Source of the DNA: Streptomyces sp. ISL-96
GTDB taxonomy: Bacteria; Actinomycetota; Actinomycetes; Streptomycetales; Streptomycetaceae
Length of the DNA: 64,000 nucleotides
NCBI RefSeq assembly: GCF_018614035.1
Contig: NZ_JAGGPA010000077.1
Coordinates: 1 to 64,000 of the forward strand
Direction: 5' to 3'
This document shows, piece after piece, positions 1 to 8,803 of the stretch; the first letter of the stretch is position 1, and every line of letters begins with the position of its first letter. A model generated the notes under the pieces. It was not told where the DNA came from and did no database searches. It saw nothing but the letters and a program-made list of their open reading frames with translations. The position numbers and the translations under genes were made by a program.

Positions 1-1
1 A

Positions 2-757
2 CTTTCGCAACAGGCCCTAGATGCGCACCGCATCGGCACCGACCACTGGATGGCCAAGGGCTACGACGGATATCAAGACTCCCAGCGCGAACTCGTAGCC
101 CGCGTCCTCATTAACCTCACTGCCCATGGCGAGCCGGGACCGCTCACCGGGCATCTGCAGACGTTCGCCGCCAACGGCAAGGCCCTGCATCAGCTGCTAC
201 ACGACTTCGCCGTCCTCTTCACCTACGACCTTCAGCTCCGCACCCTGCTCCCGACCATTTGGCCACTAGCCCTCAAAACCACGCTCGACGCCATTGACGC
301 AGGCGCCGACCTGCACGGAGACGGTCACTGGTCCGACTACGCCCTTGCCGCACTGTGGCCGACCCCACAGCTGCGCGCCGCCGATCCCAGCCCAGATGAC
401 ACTCTCAACCGTGCACGCAGCGACTGGCTCGCGCCCGACGCCTTGGACGAGTTGGCCGAACGATGGATCGCTCTTGCAAGCGAGAAGCCAAAGGCCGCTG
501 ATGCGCTGGCGCAGTTCGCGCGCACTGCCCCCTACTCGTGGCAGTGCGCCACGGGCCTCACATGGCTGGAACGCATCATCAACGGCCGCTACGACGCTTT
601 TGCCAACCGTTGCTGGTTCGTCACCCACTGGCTGACGGAACTCCGCGAAACAGCGGCTCCTGGCGCCTCCACGTTGAGCCAGTGGCGCCGCATCATCGAT
701 GCGCTAGCCGCAGCCGGCGACAGCCGCGCTGTCGATCTTCAGCGGATCGACGAATAG
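2..757 (+). CDS. Partial CDS, unknown helical protein (5' end outside window)
   Basis: The frame is already open at the left edge and stops with TAG at 755-757, so only about the last 250 residues are visible. An ATG at 50 lies in frame, but the codons before it are open to the edge, so the true start is outside the window. The visible part is rich in Ala, Leu, Asp and Trp and looks all-helical. It has no signal peptide, membrane segment or motif that I recognise. It converges on the tnsC-like gene with a 119-base gap. If the Tn7-like element ends to the right of tniQ, this would lie in the cargo position, but that rests on position alone. Function unknown. Confidence 0.6.
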   Translation, partial: LSQQALDAHRIGTDHWMAKGYDGYQDSQRELVARVLINLTAHGEPGPLTGHLQTFAANGKALHQLLHDFAVLFTYDLQLRTLLPTIWPLALKTTLDAIDAGADLHGDGHWSDYALAALWPTPQLRAADPSPDDTLNRARSDWLAPDALDELAERWIALASEKPKAADALAQFARTAPYSWQCATGLTWLERIINGRYDAFANRCWFVTHWLTELRETAAPGASTLSQWRRIIDALAAAGDSRAVDLQRIDE

Positions 758-876
758 CTCGTCAACTCACGTGCAAGGGGCAGGTGTCCCACGACAGCTG
801 GGCTGCTCGCTCTGGATCCGGGGCTTGGGCCGCCCATGTCGGCGCTGCCAGACGAGGAGAGTAGGACCCAAGGGGG

Positions 877-1935
877 TCACCTGCTGTCGCCGCGGCCGAT
901 GCGTATGTCGTCCAAGAGTTCCTTGGTGATGGCCTCTGTGCCGGTTTCGATGGCTTCCTGGGCGGCTTGGCAGATGAGGTAGCTGAGGGTTTCGATGTAG
1001 CCGCCGGTGCGCCGGTGCAGGCAGCGGGACAGTTTGAGCAGGGTGCTGGGCTTGTGGTCGTACAGGCGTAGGTCGTCTTCGAAGGCTTGGACGACGCGGT
1101 GCCAGTCGTCGCTGTAGGGGATGGCTTCGGCCCACAGCACGGGCAGGTCGCTGAAGTAGGTCTTGCCTTTGACGGCGTCGGGCAGGTTCTTGCGCTTGTC
1201 GTCGTAGCGGGCGCGGTGTACGACTTCTCGGGCGCCGGTGCCGCAGAAGATGAACGTGATCCGGGTGCGGTCCTGCAGGGCTTCGAAGTAGTCGAAGGCA
1301 GCTGTGATTTCGCTGTCCTTGATGCGGTCGATGCCGTCGATCAGGACCAGCTGGGTGCTCGCCTCGTTCATCACGTGGGTGATGGCTTCGGTCATGTCGG
1401 TGGGGCGCCGGGTCCGGTCTTTGCGGTGCAGGGTGTGGTCCAGGCCGAGGAACTCGGCGAAGGGCAGGGACCAGTGCAGGTTGTTGTCCCGCTCGGGCGG
1501 GACGTTGATGTAGATGACGGGGATGCGGTCGGGATCGGGGCCGAAGTCCGCTTCGATCAGGCCCTGGTAGCCGCGGCCGATCTGGACCAGCAGGGTGCTC
1601 TTGCCGGTGCCCCGGTCGCCGTCGATGAGCATGTTCATGGTGCGGCCGACGCTGCGGAACCGGCTGGTGCGCAGCAGGCGCCGGGCGTCCAGCAGGCCGC
1701 GGCGCAGTGCGGGGGTGATCACGGGCAGCATCTCGCCGTGGTACATCATCCGTGGGTCCAGGGGACCGACGGCGGTGCCCTTGGGGGCGCAGTCCTGCAG
1801 GTCGGGTGGGGTCAGCCGGCGTGTGGCCGAGGCGTTCCAGCCTTCCTTGGTCGTCAGTAGCGGCGGGACGATGGGCTGGGTCACCGCGCCCGCGACGGTA
1901 GGGCTGAGCGGGCGGATCAGTTCATTGCGGCTCAC
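877..1935 (-). CDS. tnsC: TnsC/TniB-like AAA+ ATPase of Tn7-like element
   Basis: This 352-residue protein has a Walker A motif GDRGTGKST at about residues 106-114 and a Walker B LVLID near 196-200, followed by a sensor-like stretch ending in CGTG. This is the layout of TniB/TnsC ATPases, which link target-site proteins to the TnsB transposase and regulate transposition. The start is a GTG whose bases overlap the TGA of the tnsB-like gene (GTGA), so the two are translationally coupled. It is the last gene of the leftward tniQ-tnsA-tnsB-tnsC series. Family assignment is strong; whether the element still moves is unknown. Confidence 0.88.
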   Translation of the reverse strand: MSRNELIRPLSPTVAGAVTQPIVPPLLTTKEGWNASATRRLTPPDLQDCAPKGTAVGPLDPRMMYHGEMLPVITPALRRGLLDARRLLRTSRFRSVGRTMNMLIDGDRGTGKSTLLVQIGRGYQGLIEADFGPDPDRIPVIYINVPPERDNNLHWSLPFAEFLGLDHTLHRKDRTRRPTDMTEAITHVMNEASTQLVLIDGIDRIKDSEITAAFDYFEALQDRTRITFIFCGTGAREVVHRARYDDKRKNLPDAVKGKTYFSDLPVLWAEAIPYSDDWHRVVQAFEDDLRLYDHKPSTLLKLSRCLHRRTGGYIETLSYLICQAAQEAIETGTEAITKELLDDIRIGRGDSR

Positions 1936-4307
1936 AGAGCGCCTCCGTCGTCCGGTTCTTCGTCTTCGCTGTCACCCGGTTCGTAGCCAGGTTTGCTGGC
2001 AGGTCCGGTGGCCGTGGGGTGTACGCGGCCGAACACTTCGGCCGCGCTGCCGCGCAGGCTGCCCAGCCCGTTTTCATGACCGCCCTGCCCCGGGAGCAGG
2101 CCCGGGTAGTAGCCGTCCGTCTCGTCGTCCCAGTCATCGTCCGGGTCCGGCTGCGGCGGGGCGGAGGTGGCGAGAGGGAGGGAATGGCCCGCGTACAGGA
2201 TGGACTTGGCGTCCATGTTGAGGGACGGCGCCCGCACCACGGTGGCCGGGTCGGGGTCCGGGACACCCTCGTAGGGGTCCGCCTGGGGGATGTCCAGGTC
2301 CAGGGCGGGGCCGGTGAACAACTGCGGCACCTGTGGCTGCTTCTGCGGCGCGGGCCCGCGCCGGGCTCGCTCCCGCAGTTCGGACACGGCGCGGGCGATC
2401 TGCCGCTCGTCTTCCTTGCTGCCGCCCGCCTCGAGCACGCTGAGGGTGGCCTGCTCCCATGTGTACTGGGTCCAGGCGTCACGGATCAGGCGCTGATGGA
2501 TGAACTCCGCTTCGACCCAGTCGTCCTTGGTGTGGTCGTAGAGCCACACCAAGGACGGGGCGTAGGGGCTGTAGCGGATCTGCCACTTCTTGCCCTGCCC
2601 GGGGATGCCGGAGTGCCGATTGGCGTACTCCTGCAGGTCGTCGCTGTTGTAGGTGCGGTTGTCGATACGCACGCCCTTGTCGGTCACCATCAGCCGCTTG
2701 AACGGCAGCAGCTTGCGGTTGTTGTGCGGGCTCAGCGGCAGCGGCACATGCCCCTCGGCGGCCACCAGCGTGGCGTACATCCGGTTCGGGCTGATCTTCA
2801 GGCCGGGCAGGAACGGACTGCGCAGCCCGTCATGCGGTTTTTGCTGCCAGTCCAGGGCGATCCACTCATCGAGCAGGTCCTGCAGTTCGTTCAGGCTCCA
2901 CAGCGGGCTGTCGGTGACGTGCTTGCCGCGGCGGGCGAGGTCGGATCCGGTGTATCCGGCGACGTGCTGCGAGAACCGCTTCTTGATCGCATTGAAGGTG
3001 CTCTCGACGATGGCTTTGTCTGTGGCGGTACGCTCACGGGCCGGCCGGACGTTGATGCCGAGCATCCGGCACACATCCTCGAAGTGCTCACTGTTGAAGA
3101 TCTTGCCGTGGTCGACCACGACCATCCGCGGTCGGATGACCGGCCGGGCCGCCGCGCCCGCCACCCGGGGGTCGCAGGCCACCAGGTCCGCGTACGGCAT
3201 CTCGGAGTTCTCCGCCAGCGCCCGGGGCGACCAGCCGGGCCGGCCCGGCATCGGGGCCAGGGCCTGCGCCAGCATGAGCACGGCGTCGAAGGACCGGGTG
3301 GCCCGCCCGCCCAGGCGCCTGCCGCGCGGACCGCGCCCGGGACTCCTGGGAACGATCATTGCGCCGACGATGGTGCGCGATGCGACATCGATGGCAGCGG
3401 TCAGCTCCACCTGCACCGGCCGTCCGTCATCGCCCACAGCGAGGACATCCAGACCGGTCGTATCGATCTGCACCTGCTCGCCCAGCATCAACGCTGTCGT
3501 GGGCGTGTACGGGGGAGTGGCGCCGTTGGCGGTGTCCATGCGCCGCTGGGTCGGCCACCGCAGGGAGTCGACCGGGATGCCCAGCCGCTCCAGCAGCCGG
3601 TAGAACGTGGCCGGCGATATGGAAAGGCTGTCGTACTCGTTCGGGTACTCGCGGCGGATCGCGGCCTCAAGGCGTTCATACAGACGGCTGCCATGGCCGT
3701 CCGACTCCGCCAAGCCCTCCTTCACTTCCTTCAGCAGCAGGTGGACCACCCGCTCATCGGTACGCCCCCACGGTGAGCCCGGCAGCATCTCGCGGATGAG
3801 GCCGTTGATGCCACGCGCCTGATAGGCGCGGCGGCGGCGTTCGATGGTGGCGGCCGAGGCTTTCTTCCAGCCCAGTGCCCGCAGTTCCGCGGCCTTGGCG
3901 GCATAGCGCTGGCGCAGTGTGAAGCGGTCCGGGTCGTAGCCTGGCCGCGGCACCGCATCGGCCTGCGCGCCCGGGGGTATCCCCTCGTTGATCTCGCGGA
4001 TGTGCCGTTCCCAGTCCCGCACCGACTTCAACTGGCTTTCCGTCAGCACATCCAACGCGCTCATATCCGGTACCTGAACCGCGGGCAGGGCCTCGCCGGC
4101 CTCGTCCAAGACGGCGAAGTCGTCGGCGCCGACAACGGCGGAGACCAGAGCGCGCGCGTCCTGTCCCGCTTCTTCCAGGCAGCCCAGCTGTACCTCGCTG
4201 CCCTGGACAACCAGTACCTGGTAAGAGCTCCCCTGCCAGCGCACCCGGGCCCCCAGAGGCAGGCGGGCCTGCTGCGCGGCGTCGGCTTCCGCCACAGCCA
4301 ACGTCAT
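1932..4307 (-). CDS. tnsB: TnsB/MuA-like DDE transposase
   Basis: A 791-residue protein of the retroviral-integrase transposase class. The catalytic triad reads D282 (in QIDTTG), D399 (in VVVDHG) and E435 (in KAIVEST); the D-E spacing of 36 is normal for the DDE fold. N-terminal helix-turn-helix segments (about 85-260) would bind the element ends, and a Mu-type C-terminal beta domain follows the core, with a proline/acid-rich tail. I chose the ATG at 4307 because it overlaps the stop of the tnsA-like gene as ATGA; an ATG eight codons upstream is also possible. All three catalytic acids are intact, unlike in its tnsA neighbour. Confidence 0.9.
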   Translation of the reverse strand: MTLAVAEADAAQQARLPLGARVRWQGSSYQVLVVQGSEVQLGCLEEAGQDARALVSAVVGADDFAVLDEAGEALPAVQVPDMSALDVLTESQLKSVRDWERHIREINEGIPPGAQADAVPRPGYDPDRFTLRQRYAAKAAELRALGWKKASAATIERRRRAYQARGINGLIREMLPGSPWGRTDERVVHLLLKEVKEGLAESDGHGSRLYERLEAAIRREYPNEYDSLSISPATFYRLLERLGIPVDSLRWPTQRRMDTANGATPPYTPTTALMLGEQVQIDTTGLDVLAVGDDGRPVQVELTAAIDVASRTIVGAMIVPRSPGRGPRGRRLGGRATRSFDAVLMLAQALAPMPGRPGWSPRALAENSEMPYADLVACDPRVAGAAARPVIRPRMVVVDHGKIFNSEHFEDVCRMLGINVRPARERTATDKAIVESTFNAIKKRFSQHVAGYTGSDLARRGKHVTDSPLWSLNELQDLLDEWIALDWQQKPHDGLRSPFLPGLKISPNRMYATLVAAEGHVPLPLSPHNNRKLLPFKRLMVTDKGVRIDNRTYNSDDLQEYANRHSGIPGQGKKWQIRYSPYAPSLVWLYDHTKDDWVEAEFIHQRLIRDAWTQYTWEQATLSVLEAGGSKEDERQIARAVSELRERARRGPAPQKQPQVPQLFTGPALDLDIPQADPYEGVPDPDPATVVRAPSLNMDAKSILYAGHSLPLATSAPPQPDPDDDWDDETDGYYPGLLPGQGGHENGLGSLRGSAAEVFGRVHPTATGPASKPGYEPGDSEDEEPDDGGAL

Positions 4308-5002
4308 GTCCGTTCCTTCCCGCGCGCCCACACCACCGAGGTCGGCAGCAACGGGGCGCTCCAGTCGGTGGTCAGCTCACCGGTCCACAGCAGATGCCAG
4401 GCCCGGCTGGTCGCCTCCCTGCCGAGGCCGCAGGCGGCCACGCCCATGGCCAGAGGCTGAGGCTCGGCGAACGCCTTCAGCAGCACTTCGCGGGCGTGAG
4501 GGTCTGCGTACTCGGCGGCGCGGAAATGCGCGAGACGCGCCAGCGAGGGACGCAGCACCCCCTGCGGCACCTCCATCTGCCGCACCTCCCACCCCGCTGC
4601 CTCCGCGGCCTGCTGCATCGCCGCCTCCTCACCGCGGGCCCGCGGGCGCTGATGGACGATAGCCAGCCGCCGGCCGTCTCGGGTACGAGCGAAGAACGCG
4701 GGCTGCACCGCGCCGTGCTCATTGCCCTTCTGCCACCGCACCTGCGCCACGCCCGACTGGAAGCACTCGATGTCGCGGTCGAAGTCGAGCAGCATCGCCG
4801 CATCCATCTGCACGTTGCTGGCACACCACACACTCAGCCCGGTGGTGGAGGAGGACCATTTGGTCAAAATGGAACGCCGTCCCTTATACGCCCGGGGCTC
4901 GGACAACGCAGGTCGCTCCTCCAGCGGCACGCCGCGCAGCCGCTCAGGATCGTGAAGACAACTACGCCCTGCCGCGCTGCGGTAGAGCACCTGTATGTCC
5001 AT
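4304..5002 (-). CDS. tnsA: TnsA-like endonuclease subunit, catalytic residues apparently lost
   Basis: This 232-residue protein carries the actinobacterial TnsA-like core: a helix around AAMLLDFD (residues 68-75) and a strand pair with PAFFARTRDG (about 101-110). TnsA normally makes the second-strand cuts that let Tn7 excise cleanly. In the family the first helix carries a Glu, the next strand reads PD(Y/F)F and the following strand ends D-V-R/K. Here these read Q66, PAFF (Asp to Ala) and VHQR. That predicts a nuclease-dead protein, although TnsB-binding could persist. The ATG at 5002 starts 157 bases after the tniQ stop; the stop overlaps the tnsB ATG. Family call is good, inactivity is an inference from motif reading. 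Confidence 0.75.
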   Translation of the reverse strand: MDIQVLYRSAAGRSCLHDPERLRGVPLEERPALSEPRAYKGRRSILTKWSSSTTGLSVWCASNVQMDAAMLLDFDRDIECFQSGVAQVRWQKGNEHGAVQPAFFARTRDGRRLAIVHQRPRARGEEAAMQQAAEAAGWEVRQMEVPQGVLRPSLARLAHFRAAEYADPHAREVLLKAFAEPQPLAMGVAACGLGREATSRAWHLLWTGELTTDWSAPLLPTSVVWARGKERT

Positions 5003-5159
5003 CAGCAGGACGCACCTTCTCCTCGTAGGCTTTCGCTGTTCATGGCCGGCAGGGGGGCACGATGCCGGTCGGGCGAAACTTCCGCTCCTGCCACCGGCGG
5101 GAGCGCAGACAGTGATCCGAAGCCAGGCCACTGTGCCGGCCCGGGTACGACGGTAGCCG

Positions 5160-6194
5160 TCAGCCGTAGGGACGCTCGCCCACAGCCAGGACCTGCCAGG
5201 GCACGCACGTGACCTCATCAACCGAAGCCATCTCCCCAACCACCGCGTGCGGCGCCTCCGGCGCAAGGCGAACCCCGGGAGATCGCGGTGATGCCGCCTG
5301 CGCGGACAACGGCCCGTGGAGACGGCTCCACAGAGTCAGCACTCTGCTGACCGACCAGTTCATGCCCTTGCCGACTTCGATCTCCCACGCGTCGTAGTCG
5401 TCCGGCGTGACGCGCCGCTCCAAGCGGCGTTTTTCGAGCCGCGCCATCGCGTACGCCACCTCCACCACTGTCGGCAGCAACCGCAGCGGCACAGTGCGCT
5501 GGCTGCCCAGCCGCGGCATCCCGACCGCCTCATGCGCGAGCACTCCAAAGGCATCGGCCACAAGAGCCCGCCCTACCGCGCCCAGACGGCGCACCAGGGC
5601 CAGCCGCCGCCGCTCCGCCTCAACGACATGAGGACCCGGCGAGAGATCAACGAACGGCACAGCATCGTCACGCGAATTGTCACTGAAACGACCATGCCGT
5701 ACACATATGCGCCACTGATCGGGCTGCATCAGCCACACCGGCCCACCCACGCCGCGACTGGCAGCACACAAGGCGCAGCCCCGTACCAGGTAGCCGCCGC
5801 GCGGCTGCCACGGCCACACCCACACCGGGCCGCCGCGCCCCTCCGGCAGCAGCTGCTCATCGCGTGTGCTGATCAGCGCTGTCGTTAGACGCTCAAGGGG
5901 CAAACCCGTCAAAGTGGCCAGTCGGTCCCGGCCTGCACGATTCATGTACAGCTCGGTGTAGCGCGGGTCCACTGCCTTGGACTTCCCCTTGCCGATGCTG
6001 TCCAGCAGCCGGCCGACAGCCAGGCCGTTTCGCGCGGCGAGCCGGGTCACATATGAGCCCGTTGACTCTCCAGGCACAAAGCGCACCTGCAACGGCAATG
6101 CCCGATCCCGCACGGATTGTTTCCTTCCCGGCAATGCACCCTGATCGCCGGTCGTCACGGCTCCTCTCCACACTATGCAACGCGAATCCGGCAA
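5160..6194 (-). CDS. tniQ: TniQ-family target-selection protein
   Basis: A protein of up to 344 residues with the TniQ opening: a Leu-Pro stretch followed by PGESTGSYVTRLA, then Gly-Leu. A zinc-ribbon-like set (GCALCA, later RICVRH) follows around residues 140-170. TniQ/TnsD proteins bind DNA at target sites or partner with effector complexes and recruit TnsC. Here the gene is first in the leftward operon, whereas in Tn7 the tniQ homologue tnsD comes after tnsABC. The ATG at 6194 is the longest start; GTG codons about 28 residues further in are possible and would widen the gap to the divergent helicase. Confidence 0.82.
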   Translation of the reverse strand: MPDSRCIVWRGAVTTGDQGALPGRKQSVRDRALPLQVRFVPGESTGSYVTRLAARNGLAVGRLLDSIGKGKSKAVDPRYTELYMNRAGRDRLATLTGLPLERLTTALISTRDEQLLPEGRGGPVWVWPWQPRGGYLVRGCALCAASRGVGGPVWLMQPDQWRICVRHGRFSDNSRDDAVPFVDLSPGPHVVEAERRRLALVRRLGAVGRALVADAFGVLAHEAVGMPRLGSQRTVPLRLLPTVVEVAYAMARLEKRRLERRVTPDDYDAWEIEVGKGMNWSVSRVLTLWSRLHGPLSAQAASPRSPGVRLAPEAPHAVVGEMASVDEVTCVPWQVLAVGERPYG

Positions 6195-6198
6195 CGTG

Positions 6199-6227
6199 GT
6201 CCGGGCTCAATTTGGACCAGCCCGGAC
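6199..6227. promoter_or_regulatory. Inverted repeat between divergent tniQ and helicase genes
   Basis: GTCCGGGCT at 6199-6207 is perfectly repeated as AGCCCGGAC at 6219-6227, separated by 11 bases. It sits in the short divergent promoter region, so a shared operator is the simplest reading; an element-end repeat is another. No further copies were noticed. Confidence 0.35.
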
Positions 6228-6319
6228 GAACGGGCAAAGTCGAACCAGCACCGCGACAGGCCGGAAAGCACCGGGCGTCAGCACTGTCACAGGCCCTCGA
6301 AACGGAGATCGCAGCACGC

Positions 6320-8803
6320 ATGGCAACCATCCGCGTCAAAGAGCTGCGACCTCACCAGCGCGAAGCGTTCAAGGCTGCCACCAGGGCGCTGAAGCGCCTG
6401 CCCCGTGCCACAGTGATCTGCGCCACCGGAGCCGGTAAGACGCTCATTGCCATGCGCACCGCTGAACACTTCGCGCCATCCGGCTCCGTTCTCGTGGTCG
6501 TCCCATCCCTCAGCCTGATCAGCCAGACCGCCGCGCACTGGGACACCGACAGCACCATCCGGAACATGATCGGCGTCTGCTCCCTCCGGCATTCCCAAGT
6601 CGGCCTCTCCAAGAAGCGAATCACTCTGACCACGGACGCGCCCGTCCTGGCGAAAACCATGAAAGCGCGCACAGAACCGTTCGTTGTCTTCGCAACATAT
6701 TCATCGCTGCCCGCCATCGCCCTGGCGCACCGCCGCCATGGACTACCGCCCTGGTCTCTTGTGATCATCGACGAGGCACACCGCAGCAGCGGCAGCAGCA
6801 ACAAGCAATGGGCCACCATTCACAAGGACACAGCCATCCCCGCCCAGCGCCGCCTTTACATGACCGCCACCCCCCGGACATGGGCGGAGCCCGACCCCAA
6901 GAAACGCAAGAAGCCCTCCGCAGTCCAAGGGCCACCCGAACCGTTGGCCTCCATGGACGACCCGACCGTCTACGGCCCCGTCGTGTACCAGCTCGGTCTC
7001 GCCGACGCCATCGACCGCGGCATCCTGGCCGACTACCGCATCGTCGTCCCGGTCATCGACGACGACGAACTGCGCGACGTCCTGCAGACCAAAGACCTCA
7101 CCGAACACCTCAACGGACTGCGCCTGGCCGCCCTGCAAGTCGGCCTGTTGCGCGCCATGGCCATCCACAAACTGCGCCGCGTCGTCAGCTTCCACAGCCG
7201 CATCGCCTACGCCCAACGGTTCAGTCGAAGCCTGCCCGACACCGTCGCCGACACCCAGCGCAGCACCGGCATACGCCGCCTGTGGGTGCACGCCATCCAC
7301 AGCGGCCAAAGCGCCCGCAACCGTGCCTGGCACCTGGCCGAATTCGAAGGCGTCCCACTCCTGCGACGCACCGGCCACCGCGCCGCCCTCGACGGGGCGG
7401 TGCTCTCCAACGTCCGCGTCCTCGGCGAAGGAGTCGACGTACCCGACGCCGACGCCGTTTTGTTCGCCGACCCCAAACGCAGCTCCTCCGACATCGTTCA
7501 GGCCCTCGGACGCGCCCTGCGCCAGCCACCCGGTGCAGGAAAGGTCGCCACCTTGATCATCCCGGTGTATGTCGGTAAACGACAGACCACCGAAGGGGCC
7601 ATGAAGTCCTCAGAGTTCGCCGTCCTGTGGGAAGTCCTGAACGGTCTGCGCGAACACGACACCCACATCTGGCGACGCCTCGGCGGGGGCAAGCACCTCC
7701 TGGAAAGAGACGCAGCACCTCTGCCGCCGTCACCTGAACGCGCCGACGAGATCGTCCGCGTCACCGGCGTACGTGCCCACGAACTCGATCACGACCTGTG
7801 GGCCGCGGGATGGAACGCAGCCATCCACTACTTCGAACGCCACCAGCACCTCAATGTCCCCGGCGAACACACCGACAAGACCGGATACGCTCTCGGCCGC
7901 TGGCTGGCACAACAACGGTCCCTCTACGCCAACGGCAGCCTCGCCGCCGACCGCGCCTTTGCCCTCACCACCCTCAACATCTCCTGGCCCCACCCGCCCG
8001 GCAGCTTCGAGCATTACCTCGACCAAGCGATCACCTGCGCCGGCAAGAGCGGGACCCTCGCACTGATCACCGCCCCTGACCCCGCCGACCGGCCACTGGT
8101 CCGCTGGCTGCGCCGTCAGCGCGACCTCGCCGACTCCGGCCGCCTCGACAGAGAGCGGATAGCAAGCCTCAACGCCGTCGACCCCTGGTGGAACCCTCCA
8201 TGGGAAGTCGACTGGCAGCACACCTACGCCCACGTAGACCGCCGACTGGCCGACGGACGCACTCTGCACACACCCACGCCCGCCGCAGACGAGGACTCCG
8301 CCACCTGGCTCGACCGCCAGATCACCGCGGTCCGAGACCTCCACCCGAAGCAAGCACGCCTGCTCACCCAACTTGCCCACAGGTACCCCAATCTCCACCC
8401 CCACGCCATGCTCCTCATGCACAACCCGGCACAGCGAGCGCAAGCGTTCTGCCGCGCCCTGACCGCAGCCCGCCAGTTCCATCAGCGCGAAGGACACTTC
8501 GACGTCCCCTTGCGGCACCGCGAGAACGTCCGAGGAAACGAAGTCCTACTCGGACAGTGGATCAAGAAGAGCCGGAGCGACACCGCCCAGATGACAACTC
8601 CACAGATCAATGCCCTCACCGCTCTCGGAATCGACCTGCAACCGGTCTTCCGGGCAGCCCCACCGGAACCCGCCGACCACGACGGCGCCGAAGACGACGA
8701 CTGGTGGGCACCGCCCAGCCGGTTGGGTACTTCTCGCGTCCAACGGGGCCTATCGCCTTCCAACTCGGCTTCAAATCGCGCCTCACAGCCTGTGATCGGG
8801 TAG
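6320..8803 (+). CDS. DEAH-box helicase with helicase-associated (HA) domains
   Basis: A protein of about 827 residues. The superfamily 2 helicase core is clear: ATGAGKT (Walker A, residues 35-41), IIDEAH (149-154), then MTATPR, and a second RecA lobe ending in QALGRALRQ. The C-terminal half holds at least two helicase-associated repeats with the pattern LGRW(L)..QR and LGQWIKKSR. Such proteins are common in Streptomyces terminal regions and mobile islands; their substrate is not known. I chose the ATG at 6320, just before conserved sequence, rather than the upstream ATG at 6053, which would overlap the divergent tniQ gene. Divergent placement suggests, but does not prove, membership of the same element. 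Confidence 0.82.
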   Translation: MATIRVKELRPHQREAFKAATRALKRLPRATVICATGAGKTLIAMRTAEHFAPSGSVLVVVPSLSLISQTAAHWDTDSTIRNMIGVCSLRHSQVGLSKKRITLTTDAPVLAKTMKARTEPFVVFATYSSLPAIALAHRRHGLPPWSLVIIDEAHRSSGSSNKQWATIHKDTAIPAQRRLYMTATPRTWAEPDPKKRKKPSAVQGPPEPLASMDDPTVYGPVVYQLGLADAIDRGILADYRIVVPVIDDDELRDVLQTKDLTEHLNGLRLAALQVGLLRAMAIHKLRRVVSFHSRIAYAQRFSRSLPDTVADTQRSTGIRRLWVHAIHSGQSARNRAWHLAEFEGVPLLRRTGHRAALDGAVLSNVRVLGEGVDVPDADAVLFADPKRSSSDIVQALGRALRQPPGAGKVATLIIPVYVGKRQTTEGAMKSSEFAVLWEVLNGLREHDTHIWRRLGGGKHLLERDAAPLPPSPERADEIVRVTGVRAHELDHDLWAAGWNAAIHYFERHQHLNVPGEHTDKTGYALGRWLAQQRSLYANGSLAADRAFALTTLNISWPHPPGSFEHYLDQAITCAGKSGTLALITAPDPADRPLVRWLRRQRDLADSGRLDRERIASLNAVDPWWNPPWEVDWQHTYAHVDRRLADGRTLHTPTPAADEDSATWLDRQITAVRDLHPKQARLLTQLAHRYPNLHPHAMLLMHNPAQRAQAFCRALTAARQFHQREGHFDVPLRHRENVRGNEVLLGQWIKKSRSDTAQMTTPQINALTALGIDLQPVFRAAPPEPADHDGAEDDDWWAPPSRLGTSRVQRGLSPSNSASNRASQPVIG

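Noticed and set aside
1..8803. Possible CRISPR-associated transposon
   Set aside because: Tn7-like genes are present, but I saw no cas genes, repeat-spacer array or single homing spacer.
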